Both the position numbers and the translations under genes were made by a program. A stretch of 59,736 nucleotides of DNA from NCBI GenBank assembly GCA_910584045.1, contig CAJTYO010000013.1, positions 1-59,736 on the forward strand. The letters run 5' to 3'. This DNA comes from an uncultured Oscillospiraceae bacterium. Its GTDB lineage: Bacteria > Bacillota > Clostridia > Oscillospirales > Oscillospiraceae. Below, piece by piece: positions 16,382 through 25,160 of the stretch. The notes under the pieces were generated by a model. That model saw nothing but the letters and a program-made list of their open reading frames with translations. It did no database searches and was not told where the DNA came from. Positions within the stretch are counted from its first letter, which is position 1. Each line of letters begins with the position of its first letter.

Positions 16382-17365
16382 TTATCTCTTCTTCTGTCCC
16401 ATGAGGACGGCAAAGATAATGATCAAACCCTTGAAGATCATCTGGGGATATGCTGAAATCCCCAAGAGGTTGAAGACGTTATTCAGGATGCCGATCAGTG
16501 CCGCGCCCAGCAGGGATTTGAGCACGCTGCCGTAGCCGCCGCCCATCCGGGTGCCGCCGACAATGACGGAGGCGATAGCGTCCAGGGCGTAGTCGCTGCC
16601 GATGCCGGGGTCGCCCACGCCCACACGTGCCGTCATCATGAGGCCGCCCACCGCCGCCAGGGAACCGCTAATTATATAGGCGATCATCCGCGTTCGACGC
16701 GTATTGATGCCGCAGAGCTTGGTGGCGGTATCATTGTTGCCGATGGCATAGGTGTTCACGCCGTAAATGGTCTTGGAGATGACAAACTGTCCTACCAGCA
16801 CGATCAAGATGAAAATGATCGCCAGATTGGGCAGCCCCAGAGTCGAGCCGTTTCCGAAGGTGGTCCAGCGGCCGTCGGACAGGATGATCGGGCGGCCGTC
16901 GCTGAGCAGGAACGCCAGGCCCTGGGCGATGGTGGACATACCAAAGGTCGCCATGAACGGCTGCATCCCGCCGTAGGACACCAGGGTGCCGGTACAGGTT
17001 CCCATGGCGGCTCCCACCAGAACAGAAACCAAGCAGATCAGGATCAAATTGTTTCCCACCACCGGCGCCACCAGGGGCACCAGCACACAGGACAACGACA
17101 GCACATTGCCCACGGACAGATCGATGCCATTGCTGATAATCACGAATGTCATGCCCACTGCCAGAACGCCGAGAATGGATATCTGGCGCAGAATGTTGAA
17201 TAGGTTTTTATAGGTCAGAAACTTGGGAGAGAGAATCGTAGCCAGGATCATCAAGGCCACCAGGATCAAAACCAATCCGGATTTCTTTATGACTCGCAAA
17301 AGCATATCCCTTCCTATTGCATTTTTGCCCACGCTTTCCGTATTGGTTGTTAGTTTGTCCGCCAT
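16382..17365 (-). CDS. Sugar ABC transporter permease, RbsC type
   Basis: A 327-residue integral membrane protein of the branched-chain/ribose permease family. Many hydrophobic helices are visible (for example VLILVALMILATILSPKFLT, LIGILNNVFNLLGI), along with the family blocks NGIDLSVGNVLSLSCVL and RVGVGDPGIGSDYALDAIAS-VIVGGTRM. TAAGGAGGTTCCT precedes the ATG at 17365, which excludes the longer frame starting at 17455. It is the first transporter gene, after a 274-nt gap that holds a palindromic operator candidate. Confidence 0.94.
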   Translation of the reverse strand: MADKLTTNTESVGKNAIGRDMLLRVIKKSGLVLILVALMILATILSPKFLTYKNLFNILRQISILGVLAVGMTFVIISNGIDLSVGNVLSLSCVLVPLVAPVVGNNLILICLVSVLVGAAMGTCTGTLVSYGGMQPFMATFGMSTIAQGLAFLLSDGRPIILSDGRWTTFGNGSTLGLPNLAIIFILIVLVGQFVISKTIYGVNTYAIGNNDTATKLCGINTRRTRMIAYIISGSLAAVGGLMMTARVGVGDPGIGSDYALDAIASVIVGGTRMGGGYGSVLKSLLGAALIGILNNVFNLLGISAYPQMIFKGLIIIFAVLMGQKKR

Positions 17366-17639
17366 AGGAACCTCCTTATACCTTTTTGTCGAGGAGAAAG
17401 CCAGGCAGCTTTTCCTCCGCCGTTTTGGGAATGTCTGCCGTCCGACATTTCGCATACGATTTCATTTTTCCGCTATCGAAGACTTTGTTCCGTTCCTTAT
17501 CTCTCTTATTTATTGGAAAATATATATAAATATTGACCAAGTTTTTCGAGCGTACTGTAGGCACTTACGCCAATCAGCGACCAATTCATCCATATATCGC
17601 CTCCGACAAATGAATACGTATTCTTTAAGTCGAAAAAAA
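17366..17639 (-). promoter_or_regulatory. AT-rich cupin - permease gap with a perfect 12-bp palindrome
   Basis: This 274-nt gap contains no gene. GAATACGTATTC (17612-17623) is a perfect palindrome with a CG centre, typical of LacI-family operators, lying 17 nt after the cupin stop and upstream of the transporter genes. It resembles the ATGAAAACGTATTCAT site at 24942-24957. The rest is AT-rich; several weak -10-like sequences occur, but no promoter could be fixed with confidence. Confidence 0.5.
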
Positions 17640-18023
17640 TTAAGCCTTTGGTGTGTGGTCTTTTTGGAAGGACTCCCGAGAAAACGGCGGCGTCACGACA
17701 GAGACCACCTTAAAGTCCTCGCTGCCATGGAGATTCAGGCACTGGTGCAGCTCGCCCGGCTCCACGAATACGGCGTCGCCTACGCCGACGTCGAACACTG
17801 TGCCGTCCACCTTGATCTGTCCGCTGCCGCTGATACAGTAAAAAGTCTCTTCCTGTGTGTCATGGATGTGGGGATTGCTGGTGAAACCCGGGGGATACGC
17901 ACAGGTCCCCAGCCATACGTGCTTTGAGCCGCAGGTCCAGGGGGCGGCGATGTGGGTGATAGTCCTCTTGTAGGGGGCGTCAAACACATCGCGGGGGGAT
18001 TCGCTTTCTCGCAAAAACTTCAT
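17640..18023 (-). CDS. Small cupin-domain protein
   Basis: A 127-residue single-domain cupin. The core runs from WLGTCAYPPGFTSNPHIHD (motif 1, two histidines) to a second motif VEPGELHQCLNLHGSEDF. The fold binds a metal and a small sugar-like or acid ligand; roles range from epimerase or isomerase to sensor. The start at 18023 follows GAGGACC, 10 nt after the lacI stop, so the two are co-transcribed. It probably serves the same pathway; the precise reaction is unknown. Confidence 0.85.
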   Translation of the reverse strand: MKFLRESESPRDVFDAPYKRTITHIAAPWTCGSKHVWLGTCAYPPGFTSNPHIHDTQEETFYCISGSGQIKVDGTVFDVGVGDAVFVEPGELHQCLNLHGSEDFKVVSVVTPPFSRESFQKDHTPKA

Positions 18024-18033
18024 ATGGTCCTCC

Positions 18034-19041
18034 TCATTTTTTTTTGGTGGATTCTCGTTCAATCAGGGACAGGGGATACCGGTGCGTCACCGGCGCCATT
18101 TTGTGGTCCTCAATATTTGCAAACAGCAGAGACAGGCCGTCCTGTGCCATTTCGGTGATAGGCTGGGTAAAGGTGGACAGCGAATAGGGGGGCAGACTTC
18201 CCATAAAAATGTTGTCGAAGCCGATGAGCGCCACGTCTCGCCCGATCTCCAGCTTATATTCGTACTTCAGCACATCGATCGCGCCGCAGCCGATCATATC
18301 ATTGCCGCAGAGAATGGCACAGGGCAGGGAAAGAGCCGGCGCCAGCTCGCGCATGGCCTGCTGTCCGAACTCGTAGGTATACAGTCCGTGCCGGACAATG
18401 GGAGCGCCGAAACCGTACTGCTTCAGCCGCTTTAAAAAACCCAGCTGGCGCTCCATGTTGGATGATGAGTTGATTTCGCCGCCCAGATAGACGAAATTCT
18501 GGAACCCGCGCTCCACAAAGAACGTCGCCGCCTCCGCCGCCGCCCGGTAGTTGTCCGGCAGAACGGCGTTGGTCTTCAGCCCCGTGGAATAGCGGTGCAT
18601 CTGAAGAACGGGGATGTCCCGCTGCCGGCAACTCTCCGTCAGTTCCGAGGTCAGGTTCACGTACATCAGGATCAGTCCCTCGATCTGATATTGCAGAATT
18701 TTGTCCGTCAGACTGTCGATGGGGTCGTTCTCCTCGGACTCGAAGTAGATGACCCGTTTATCCGCACGCTGCAGCCCATAGACAATTTCCGACAGCATTT
18801 CGGAAAACATGACGTTTCGGGTGTGACCCTTTACAACGCCGATGATGTTACTGTGCGTGGACACCAGACTGCGCGCCAGAGCGTTTGGCCTGTAGTTGAG
18901 TGCGTTTGCCGCCTCCATGACCCGGCGCATGGTGTCCGGCGCCAGGTTCGCGCTGCTGGAGAAAGCGCGGGACACCGTCGCCTGGGAAACGCCCGCCAGA
19001 AGGGCGACATCTTTGGATGTTGGCACGTTAGGGTACTTCAT
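18034..19041 (-). CDS. LacI-family transcriptional regulator
   Basis: A 335-residue regulator. The N-terminal helix-turn-helix (SKDVALLAGVSQATVSRAFS, about residues 9-28) and hinge helix (ALNYRPNALARSLVS) are canonical, followed by a periplasmic-binding-like ligand domain with the ending LPPYSLSTFTQPITEMAQDG. It heads the operon and is expected to repress it until the imported ligand or an intermediate binds. Its own promoter carries a palindrome over the -10 box, suggesting autoregulation. Confidence 0.94.
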   Translation of the reverse strand: MKYPNVPTSKDVALLAGVSQATVSRAFSSSANLAPDTMRRVMEAANALNYRPNALARSLVSTHSNIIGVVKGHTRNVMFSEMLSEIVYGLQRADKRVIYFESEENDPIDSLTDKILQYQIEGLILMYVNLTSELTESCRQRDIPVLQMHRYSTGLKTNAVLPDNYRAAAEAATFFVERGFQNFVYLGGEINSSSNMERQLGFLKRLKQYGFGAPIVRHGLYTYEFGQQAMRELAPALSLPCAILCGNDMIGCGAIDVLKYEYKLEIGRDVALIGFDNIFMGSLPPYSLSTFTQPITEMAQDGLSLLFANIEDHKMAPVTHRYPLSLIERESTKKK

Positions 19042-19107
19042 CGTCTCTCCCGCCGTTCAAATCAAAATATGGAAAATACGCCAACAAAACACACACGTAT
19101 TTCTGTA

Positions 19108-19138
19108 GAATTATAGCATAATTCGTACCATAGCACAA
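19108..19138 (-). promoter_or_regulatory. lacI-operon promoter with overlapping palindrome
   Basis: Minus strand: -35 TTGTGC at 19133-19138, -10 TATAAT at 19110-19115, spacing 17. The -10 box is embedded in GAATTAT AGC ATAATTC (19108-19124), a 7-bp-arm palindrome. A bound repressor would block RNA polymerase here. This palindrome differs from the one at 17612. Confidence 0.65.
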
Positions 19139-19174
19139 GTAAAACAATTTCCCGAGCCGTCGTCGTCCAGCCCG

Positions 19175-20332
19175 TTACAGCCGGCGGTATTTGCCGGAAA
19201 CGATGGTTTCCGCAGGGAGGAAGATACCCTTGGAGAAATGGGCGGCTACGGTTCGCAGCGCCTCGGCCACTGTCTCTGGAGAAAACGACTGAATATAGGC
19301 GATGGGGCCCTCCATGTTATAGCCCAGTTCAATCGCCGTATCGCACTCCTCCAAAGAGCAGACCCCCTCCTCAAACAGGCGGCAGGCCTCGTTGGCCTGG
19401 ATGAAATTCGGGATATCCGGGTTGTACTTTCCCGTATACAGACTCTCATCCAACACCGGCCGGCCGGCCTCCGGCCAGATATAGTAGCCCCGACCGGCCT
19501 TCCTGCCCAAGCGCCCCTCTGAAAGCAGTTTGCGCGCCGTCTCCGACGGACCATATTCGGGAGAGAGGTGCTCGTGGTAGTAGTCCTGGCAGAAGGAGGT
19601 GACATCCACGCCCGTGTAGTCGGCCAGCTCCATGGGGCCCATCTTCTGGCCATTTTTCATCATGGAGAGATCAATGTCGGCAGGGGTGATGCCGTCCCGG
19701 TCGATGCACAGACCGTTGTACACTACCACCGGGGCCACAATCCGGTTGGCAATGAACCCGGGGCGGTCCCTGCGGGCCACAACCACCGTCTTCCCCGCCC
19801 GTTGTGCGTAGGCGCGGGCAAATTCCGCCGTCTCCGGCGAGGTCTCATCACCGCAGATCACCTCCACCAGCTTCATCAGCACAGCGGGGTTGAAGTAGTG
19901 CATTCCCACCATATTACAGGGTCTGCGGACAAACTTCGCCAGCATGGTGATGCTCATGGTTGAGGAGTTGGTGGCGATCACCGCGTCCTCCCGGCAGGCG
20001 GCGGAGATACGCTCCAGGGCGCTCTGCTTGATATCCAGCCGCTCCGGCACCGCCTCGATAATCAGCTGCGCGTCCCGAACCGCCTCCTCAATCACCGTAC
20101 CCCCCTTCACGCGGCCATCCTTGATGCTGCCGGCCAGAGTGGGGCTGATCTTTCCTTTGGCGCTGAGCTTGTCCAGACTGGCATAAATTCTGGAAATGCC
20201 CCGGGCGACAAACTCCTCTTTAACGTCGCACAGGTTCACGCGGTATCCCGCCATCAGCGCCACCTGGGCGATGCCGTGTCCCATATCGCCCGCGCCGATG
20301 ACAGCAATAGTTTCCAATTGGTCCAGTTTCAT
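19175..20332 (-). CDS. 3-hydroxyacyl-CoA dehydrogenase
   Basis: A 385-residue NAD-dependent dehydrogenase that interconverts (S)-3-hydroxyacyl-CoA and 3-ketoacyl-CoA. The NAD motif GAGDMG is at residues 13-18, the catalytic His region is NMVGMHYFNP, and RPGFIANRIVAPVVV marks the junction to the C-terminal domain. It is ~100 residues longer than the butyryl-pathway Hbd (about 280) because a second 3HCDH-type domain follows (EACRLFEEGVCSLEECDTAI). It is last in a four-gene operon with thiolase, CoA-transferase and acyl-CoA ligase. Confidence 0.93.
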   Translation of the reverse strand: MKLDQLETIAVIGAGDMGHGIAQVALMAGYRVNLCDVKEEFVARGISRIYASLDKLSAKGKISPTLAGSIKDGRVKGGTVIEEAVRDAQLIIEAVPERLDIKQSALERISAACREDAVIATNSSTMSITMLAKFVRRPCNMVGMHYFNPAVLMKLVEVICGDETSPETAEFARAYAQRAGKTVVVARRDRPGFIANRIVAPVVVYNGLCIDRDGITPADIDLSMMKNGQKMGPMELADYTGVDVTSFCQDYYHEHLSPEYGPSETARKLLSEGRLGRKAGRGYYIWPEAGRPVLDESLYTGKYNPDIPNFIQANEACRLFEEGVCSLEECDTAIELGYNMEGPIAYIQSFSPETVAEALRTVAAHFSKGIFLPAETIVSGKYRRL

Positions 20333-20365
20333 CTGAACGCCTCCTTTTCTTATCTGTCCGATACG

Positions 20366-21553
20366 TCAGCATTTGGTAAAGTACATGGATATGCCTTGGC
20401 CTCCGCCGATACACATGCTGATCATCGCATCCTTTTTATCTGTCCGCCCCAATTCATAGAGCACCTTAACCGCCAGGACACAGCCGGTAGCGCCGATAGG
20501 ATGCCCGACAGAGATGCCGCCGCCGTAGATATTGACCCGTTCCGGGTCCAAACCCAGATCCCGGCGAACGGCGTATGCCTGACTTGCAAATGCCTCATTG
20601 ATCTCAAACATATCAATCTGCCGCAGGTCCAGGGACAACCGGCGCGCCAGTTTCTCACTGGATAGCTTGGGGGCATAGCCCATGATCTCCGCCTCCAGCC
20701 CGGCCACGGCGAAACCGCCTGCCCGCAGCTTGGGCGCAACGCCCAGCTCTTCCGCTTTTCGGCGGGACATAACCACCACCGCCGCCGCGCCGTCGTTTAG
20801 GCTGGAGGAATTGCCGGCAGTCACGGTGCCGTTCTCCCGTACAAAGCAGGGCTTCAGTCGGGCCAGCTTTTCCAGGGTCAGACCGTCTCTGGGCCCCTCG
20901 TCCGTGTCGAATACCGTCACGTTGCCCTTCCGGTCCCTCAGCTCCACGGGCAGAATCTCCTCCCGGAATTTGCCCGCCCGGATGGCCTCCACCGCCCGGC
21001 GGTGGCTTTCCAGGGCGTACTGGTCCTGCTCCTGACGGGTAACGCCAAACCGATTGGCCACATTTTCCGCCGTTACGCCGTTGTGACTGTCGTTCAGAGG
21101 CCAGGTCAGGATGTCGATTACGCCGTCCTCAAAGGATTTATGTCCCATTCTGGCCCCCCAGCGTGCATCCTTAACGTAGTAGGGCAGCTGAGAGATGTTC
21201 TCCGTGCCGGCGGCCACCACAACCTCGGCTCCACCGGTCTGGATCGCCATGACCGCCTCCGCAATGGCCTGCAAGCCGGAGCCGCACTGGCGATTGACGG
21301 AATAAGCGGTGGTCTCCTTGGGCAACCCAGCCTTCAGACTGACCGCTCTGGCCACAAAGCCGCACTCCGCAATCTGTCCCACCTGCCCAACCACGACCTC
21401 GTCCACCGCCTCCGGCGGAATCCCCGCCCTCCGAACAGCCTCCCGCACCACCATAGCACCCATATCGATGGCACTGATTCCTTTTAGGCTGCCGCCAAAG
21501 GAGCCCACCGGCAGGCGCACGCCGGATACGATCACAACCTCGTCCAATTTCAT
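20366..21553 (-). CDS. Acetyl-CoA acetyltransferase (thiolase)
   Basis: A 395-residue thiolase that cleaves or forms 3-ketoacyl-CoA with CoA and acetyl-CoA. Active-site Cys90 lies in NRQCGSGLQAI, the GHPIGATGC histidine near residue 350 and the second cysteine in MCIGGGQG near residue 381. The start MKLDEVVIVSGVRLPVGSFG is typical. A GGTGGATATGT sequence, rather weak, precedes the ATG. It lies between the dehydrogenase and CoA-transferase genes, a beta-ketothiolysis context. Confidence 0.95.
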   Translation of the reverse strand: MKLDEVVIVSGVRLPVGSFGGSLKGISAIDMGAMVVREAVRRAGIPPEAVDEVVVGQVGQIAECGFVARAVSLKAGLPKETTAYSVNRQCGSGLQAIAEAVMAIQTGGAEVVVAAGTENISQLPYYVKDARWGARMGHKSFEDGVIDILTWPLNDSHNGVTAENVANRFGVTRQEQDQYALESHRRAVEAIRAGKFREEILPVELRDRKGNVTVFDTDEGPRDGLTLEKLARLKPCFVRENGTVTAGNSSSLNDGAAAVVVMSRRKAEELGVAPKLRAGGFAVAGLEAEIMGYAPKLSSEKLARRLSLDLRQIDMFEINEAFASQAYAVRRDLGLDPERVNIYGGGISVGHPIGATGCVLAVKVLYELGRTDKKDAMISMCIGGGQGISMYFTKC

Positions 21554-21589
21554 ACATATCCACCTTTCTGTAAATCGAGCCGTCGTTCT

Positions 21590-23167
21590 CTATTCCAGCA
21601 TGGCCTTCAATCCGAAGGGGCCGTCCTCCCGGTAAATACACGGCGGAATGATTCGCAGGTCCTTGCTGACAACGGGCTTAAACTCCATCAGATCCAGAAC
21701 TTGGGTTTTCAGGTCAATCCCCTCCGCAAGCTCCGTCAGGACCAACCCCTCCGGACGGAGTTCAAACACCGCCCGCTCCGTTATATAGTGCATTCGCTGG
21801 CCCTTCCTCCGGGCGATAAGGCCATTGTAGGAAACCTGCTGCAGATTCTTGACAAACTTAATCAGGCTGCCCTCCCGCAAAATCCGCAGCCGTCCGCACT
21901 CAAATGTACACTCCAGTCCCTTACCGGTAAATGTGGAACAAAATACGACGTGCTTGGCGTTTGTGGTAATGTCGATGAAGCCGCCGGCACCCGTGGGGTT
22001 GGGTCCCAACCGCGTGGCGTTTACGCTGCCGTCCGCGTTGATCTGCCCCGCGCCCATGAAGGTGGCGTCCACCCCCTGCCCGTTGTAGAAATCAAACTGG
22101 TCGTCGTGCCGAACCAGGGCAAAATTGTTCTTGGCGATGCCGAAGTCAATCCCCCCCATGGGGACGCCGCCGTATATGCCGGATTCCACGGTGATAGTCA
22201 CGTCATCGGAGATACCCTCCTCCGCAATAATGGGTCCGATGACGTCGTTGGGAATGCCTGTGCCTACATTCAGTATGTCGTCCCGTCTCAGCTCCATCAC
22301 CGCCCGGCGGCCGATAGCCTTGCGAACCGTCAGGGGGATGCCGCCCTCCCCCGCATCCGGCAGGCGGATGTTGCCGCAGTAGGCCGGATGGAAGGCAAAG
22401 CTGTGGGTTTGGCGGTGATCCTCCTCCGGGTCCGGACAGATCACGGCGGCGTCGATAAACACGCCGGGCACTGTCACCTGCTTGCAGTGGATCGTATTGG
22501 CCGCCACCTTGTACTTGGCCTGGGCGATCACCCTTCCACCAAATTTCTTGCAGGCCATGACCGCCGAAAACACCTCCAGGCTCATAGCCTCCTCCTCTGT
22601 GGAAAGGTTCCCGTTTTCGTCAATGCGGGTGCCCCGGATGATGCAGTAGTCAATAGGGATCGGTTTGTAGCGGAGATACTCCTCGCCGCCCACCGTCACC
22701 ACGTCGATGAGGTCCGGCGCGGATCTTGTGACCTCATTCATCTTTCCTCCCTCCTGACGGGGATCGATGAAAGTGCCGAGGCCCACTTTCGTGATCTTGC
22801 CGGGCTCGCCGCCCGCCATGCTGCGATACAGCTGGGCAAACTGCCCCTGGGGGAAGTTATAGGCCAGCAGCTTGTTTCCGGCTATCAGCTCCATGATCCT
22901 GGGCTGAAGCCCCCAGTGGCCGCCCACGATCCGCTCCAGCATCCCCTCGTGGGCAAAGTGTTGGATGCCCCTGTCCCGGTCGCTCTGTCCGCAGGAGTGC
23001 AGCAGGGTCAAATGGTTCGGCGCACCAGTCTCCAGAAACCGCTTTTCCAGCGCCTTCAAAATCGTCTCCGATGAGGAAACCAATGTCATGCCGATAGTGG
23101 CAATAGTCTTGTTGCTTTCGATCAGGCGGGCCGCCTCTTCGCCGCTCATAAAAACAGGCCTTTTCAT
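21590..23167 (-). CDS. Acyl-CoA:acetate/3-ketoacid-type CoA-transferase, fused subunits
   Basis: A 525-residue family I CoA-transferase with alpha- and beta-type halves in one chain, similar in layout to propionate CoA-transferase and YdiF. The catalytic glutamate is Glu328 in TVESGIYGG, following LNVGTGIPNDV. It moves CoA between a donor acyl-CoA and a free acid. The stop/start of the ligase gene upstream overlaps by 4 nt, so they are coupled. Which acid is used cannot be read from the sequence. Confidence 0.9.
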   Translation of the reverse strand: MKRPVFMSGEEAARLIESNKTIATIGMTLVSSSETILKALEKRFLETGAPNHLTLLHSCGQSDRDRGIQHFAHEGMLERIVGGHWGLQPRIMELIAGNKLLAYNFPQGQFAQLYRSMAGGEPGKITKVGLGTFIDPRQEGGKMNEVTRSAPDLIDVVTVGGEEYLRYKPIPIDYCIIRGTRIDENGNLSTEEEAMSLEVFSAVMACKKFGGRVIAQAKYKVAANTIHCKQVTVPGVFIDAAVICPDPEEDHRQTHSFAFHPAYCGNIRLPDAGEGGIPLTVRKAIGRRAVMELRRDDILNVGTGIPNDVIGPIIAEEGISDDVTITVESGIYGGVPMGGIDFGIAKNNFALVRHDDQFDFYNGQGVDATFMGAGQINADGSVNATRLGPNPTGAGGFIDITTNAKHVVFCSTFTGKGLECTFECGRLRILREGSLIKFVKNLQQVSYNGLIARRKGQRMHYITERAVFELRPEGLVLTELAEGIDLKTQVLDLMEFKPVVSKDLRIIPPCIYREDGPFGLKAMLE

Positions 23168-24774
23168 CTCTGCTCCTTTTGGCTGAACCAGCCTCTGATT
23201 TGCTTCTTGTCAATCTTTCCGTTTGGCGTAACCGGAAGCCTCTCTGCGGATAGAATCCGAACCGGCACCTTGTAGCGGGCCATCTTTTCCAGAAGGCGGA
23301 CCCGCAGCTCCTCCTCGCTCAGCGCCAGCGCGCCCTGTCTCCACACAACCGCCGCCGCCGGAACCTCTCCGTATACGTAGTCAGAAACTCCAACCACCGC
23401 CGCTTCCTCTATACCGGGAAACCGGTACAGTTCGTATTCTACGTCATAGCTGCATATTTTCTCGCCGCCGCGGTTGATCATATCCTTTTTTCGATCGGAC
23501 AGAAACAGGTATCCCTGGTCGTTAAAATAGCCCATATCCCCCGTGGAGAGCCATCCGTCCCCGGTCAGCTCCGGTGTTTGCAAATGGTAATACTCCCGCA
23601 GGATGACACTGCCCTTCATCTGCACCTCTCCCACTTCCCCGTCCGGCACCTCCGCGCCGTCTTCGCCTGTGATACGGACTATCAGTCCCGGCACCGGCAG
23701 ACCGCAGGAACAGATGTAATCGCTTTCAGCGGTGCTGACAGGAAAAACAGTGGCGGGCGAGGAGGTTTCCGTCATTCCGTAGACCGTCCGAAAATCGACG
23801 TCCGGCAACCATTCGTGGATCGCAAGAATTTTTTCCGGGGGCATATAGCTGCTTCCACAGGCAAGCATCCGCAGGGAGGGGAGCGCGGGATACGCTCCCC
23901 TCTCTTTGAGCAGAAGCGTATACGCCGTGGGAGATGCGTGCATAAATGTAATCTTCTCCCGCCGGACGCACTGCAATATCCGTTTAGCGTCAAATCTCTT
24001 GTGGAGATATGTAGTGCCGCCCGCATACAGAAATAGACTCAACAGTGCAACGAGGCCTGTCACATGGTAGATGGGAACTCCAATTACCGTCCGGTCCTCC
24101 GGCGTAACGTTCAGCAGAAGCCGGTATGTTTCCACCGCGTGCATCACATTGAAATTAGAGAGGAGAACGCCCTTGCTCAGTGAGGTGGTCCCGGAGGTAT
24201 ACATCAGAATTACAGGGTCCAGCGGGCCGCCCCCCTGCGCCGCGAGGTCTTCCTCCGCCTCCCCAATTTTTTCCAGGGACGCAGCTAGATGTCCCGCCCT
24301 GACCAGTTTACACGAGCGGGCGGCAAAGGGCGCCATCCACTGTGCAAAGTCCTCATCACAGATAATCAGAGCCGGGTCCGACTTCTCCAGGAGCGCCAGC
24401 ACCTCCCCCTTCCGAAATTTAGAGGGCAGCGGCAGCGCAACAGCTCCCAGCTTCACCACCGCCAGGAACGAGATACAGAACGCCGCGCCGCTGTACAGCA
24501 TCAGAGCAACGTGATCGCCCTTTTTGACAGACAACCCAATTTGGAGATACCCGGCAAACCGGTCCGTCAGAGCCAAAAAACGGCGGTAGGATATTTTCGT
24601 TCCATCGTCGTCCACTATAGCGGTCTTATCCGGATAGGCGGCGGCTGACTTCCGCAGTGCTGCGTATAAATTGGAGGGAATCCCCGTATAGGCGTCATAC
24701 ACTCTGCCGCCGCCTTCGAATCTCTCCATTTGCAGGGGGACCCGTTGGCCCCAGAGCTGTGTTCCATTATACAT
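23164..24774 (-). CDS. Acyl-CoA synthetase (AMP-forming)
   Basis: A 536-residue adenylate-forming ligase that activates a carboxylic acid with ATP and CoA. Visible motifs are the P-loop YTSGTTSLSKGVLLS (about residue 190), YGMTETS, STGDMGYFNDQGY and the C-terminal catalytic lysine in TPNGKIDKKQIRGW. The ATG at 24774 with GGGGAGGA upstream is preferred over a TTG 27 nt earlier. First gene of the operon, with a promoter about 190 nt upstream. The substrate is probably a short or medium hydroxy- or keto-acid, judged from the neighbours. Confidence 0.92.
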   Translation of the reverse strand: MYNGTQLWGQRVPLQMERFEGGGRVYDAYTGIPSNLYAALRKSAAAYPDKTAIVDDDGTKISYRRFLALTDRFAGYLQIGLSVKKGDHVALMLYSGAAFCISFLAVVKLGAVALPLPSKFRKGEVLALLEKSDPALIICDEDFAQWMAPFAARSCKLVRAGHLAASLEKIGEAEEDLAAQGGGPLDPVILMYTSGTTSLSKGVLLSNFNVMHAVETYRLLLNVTPEDRTVIGVPIYHVTGLVALLSLFLYAGGTTYLHKRFDAKRILQCVRREKITFMHASPTAYTLLLKERGAYPALPSLRMLACGSSYMPPEKILAIHEWLPDVDFRTVYGMTETSSPATVFPVSTAESDYICSCGLPVPGLIVRITGEDGAEVPDGEVGEVQMKGSVILREYYHLQTPELTGDGWLSTGDMGYFNDQGYLFLSDRKKDMINRGGEKICSYDVEYELYRFPGIEEAAVVGVSDYVYGEVPAAAVVWRQGALALSEEELRVRLLEKMARYKVPVRILSAERLPVTPNGKIDKKQIRGWFSQKEQR

Positions 24775-25104
24775 AGGCCGACAATCCTCCCCAGAAGCCA
24801 AAAATTATACGTTTTCATTGTAGCGCAATTTAATTAAAAACTATTTATCAATAAAATATATTTATTCGGCCATATATACTAAATATATAGAAAAATATCG
24901 TCCATATTATCGCGGTATACAGGCCATGCTAAGTCTTTCTTATGAAAACGTATTCATCATGGACACATTATACAGCCGGACTACACCATTTGTCAATCGG
25001 GATTCTTCACAAAATCCGACCTATAAATACAGCAATATGTAAAATCATACGCAGTCTAGCATAAATCTTGCAGAAGGACCATTCCGTTATTTCCGCTACA
25101 GGGC
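24775..25104. promoter_or_regulatory. AT-rich regulatory region upstream of the acyl-CoA operon
   Basis: About 330 nt, far more AT-rich than its surroundings, with no gene. It holds the operon promoter and start-site palindrome (listed separately) and a 12-nt sequence ATACGTTTTCAT (24807-24818) that is the exact inverted copy of ATGAAAACGTAT at 24942-24953, a possible second operator 124 nt away. Confidence 0.5.
24942..24996 (-). promoter_or_regulatory. Acyl-CoA operon promoter with cre/LacI-type operator at the start site
   Basis: Minus strand: -35 TTGACA at 24991-24996, -10 TATAAT at 24967-24972, spacing 18; predicted start near 24960. ATGAAAACGTATTCAT (24942-24957) lies right after the start; it is a 16-bp palindrome with one mismatched pair and fits the published CcpA cre consensus WTGNAANCGNWNNCW. 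Catabolite repression, or control by the neighbouring LacI protein, is inferred. Confidence 0.7.
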
Positions 25105-25151
25105 AACCTCCCTGCACACAGCTGCCAGCGGCAGCTGTGTGCAGGGAGGTT
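25105..25151. terminator. Perfect 22-bp hairpin between the nucleoside and acyl-CoA operons
   Basis: The arms at 25105-25126 and 25130-25151 are perfectly complementary over 22 bp with a 3-nt loop, 10 nt after the stop codon of the nucleoside hydrolase gene. TTCCTTTTCC follows on the plus strand; the minus strand lacks a T-run. It probably ends or protects the 3' end of the ten-gene operon. Confidence 0.6.
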
Positions 25152-25160
25152 CCTTTTCCG

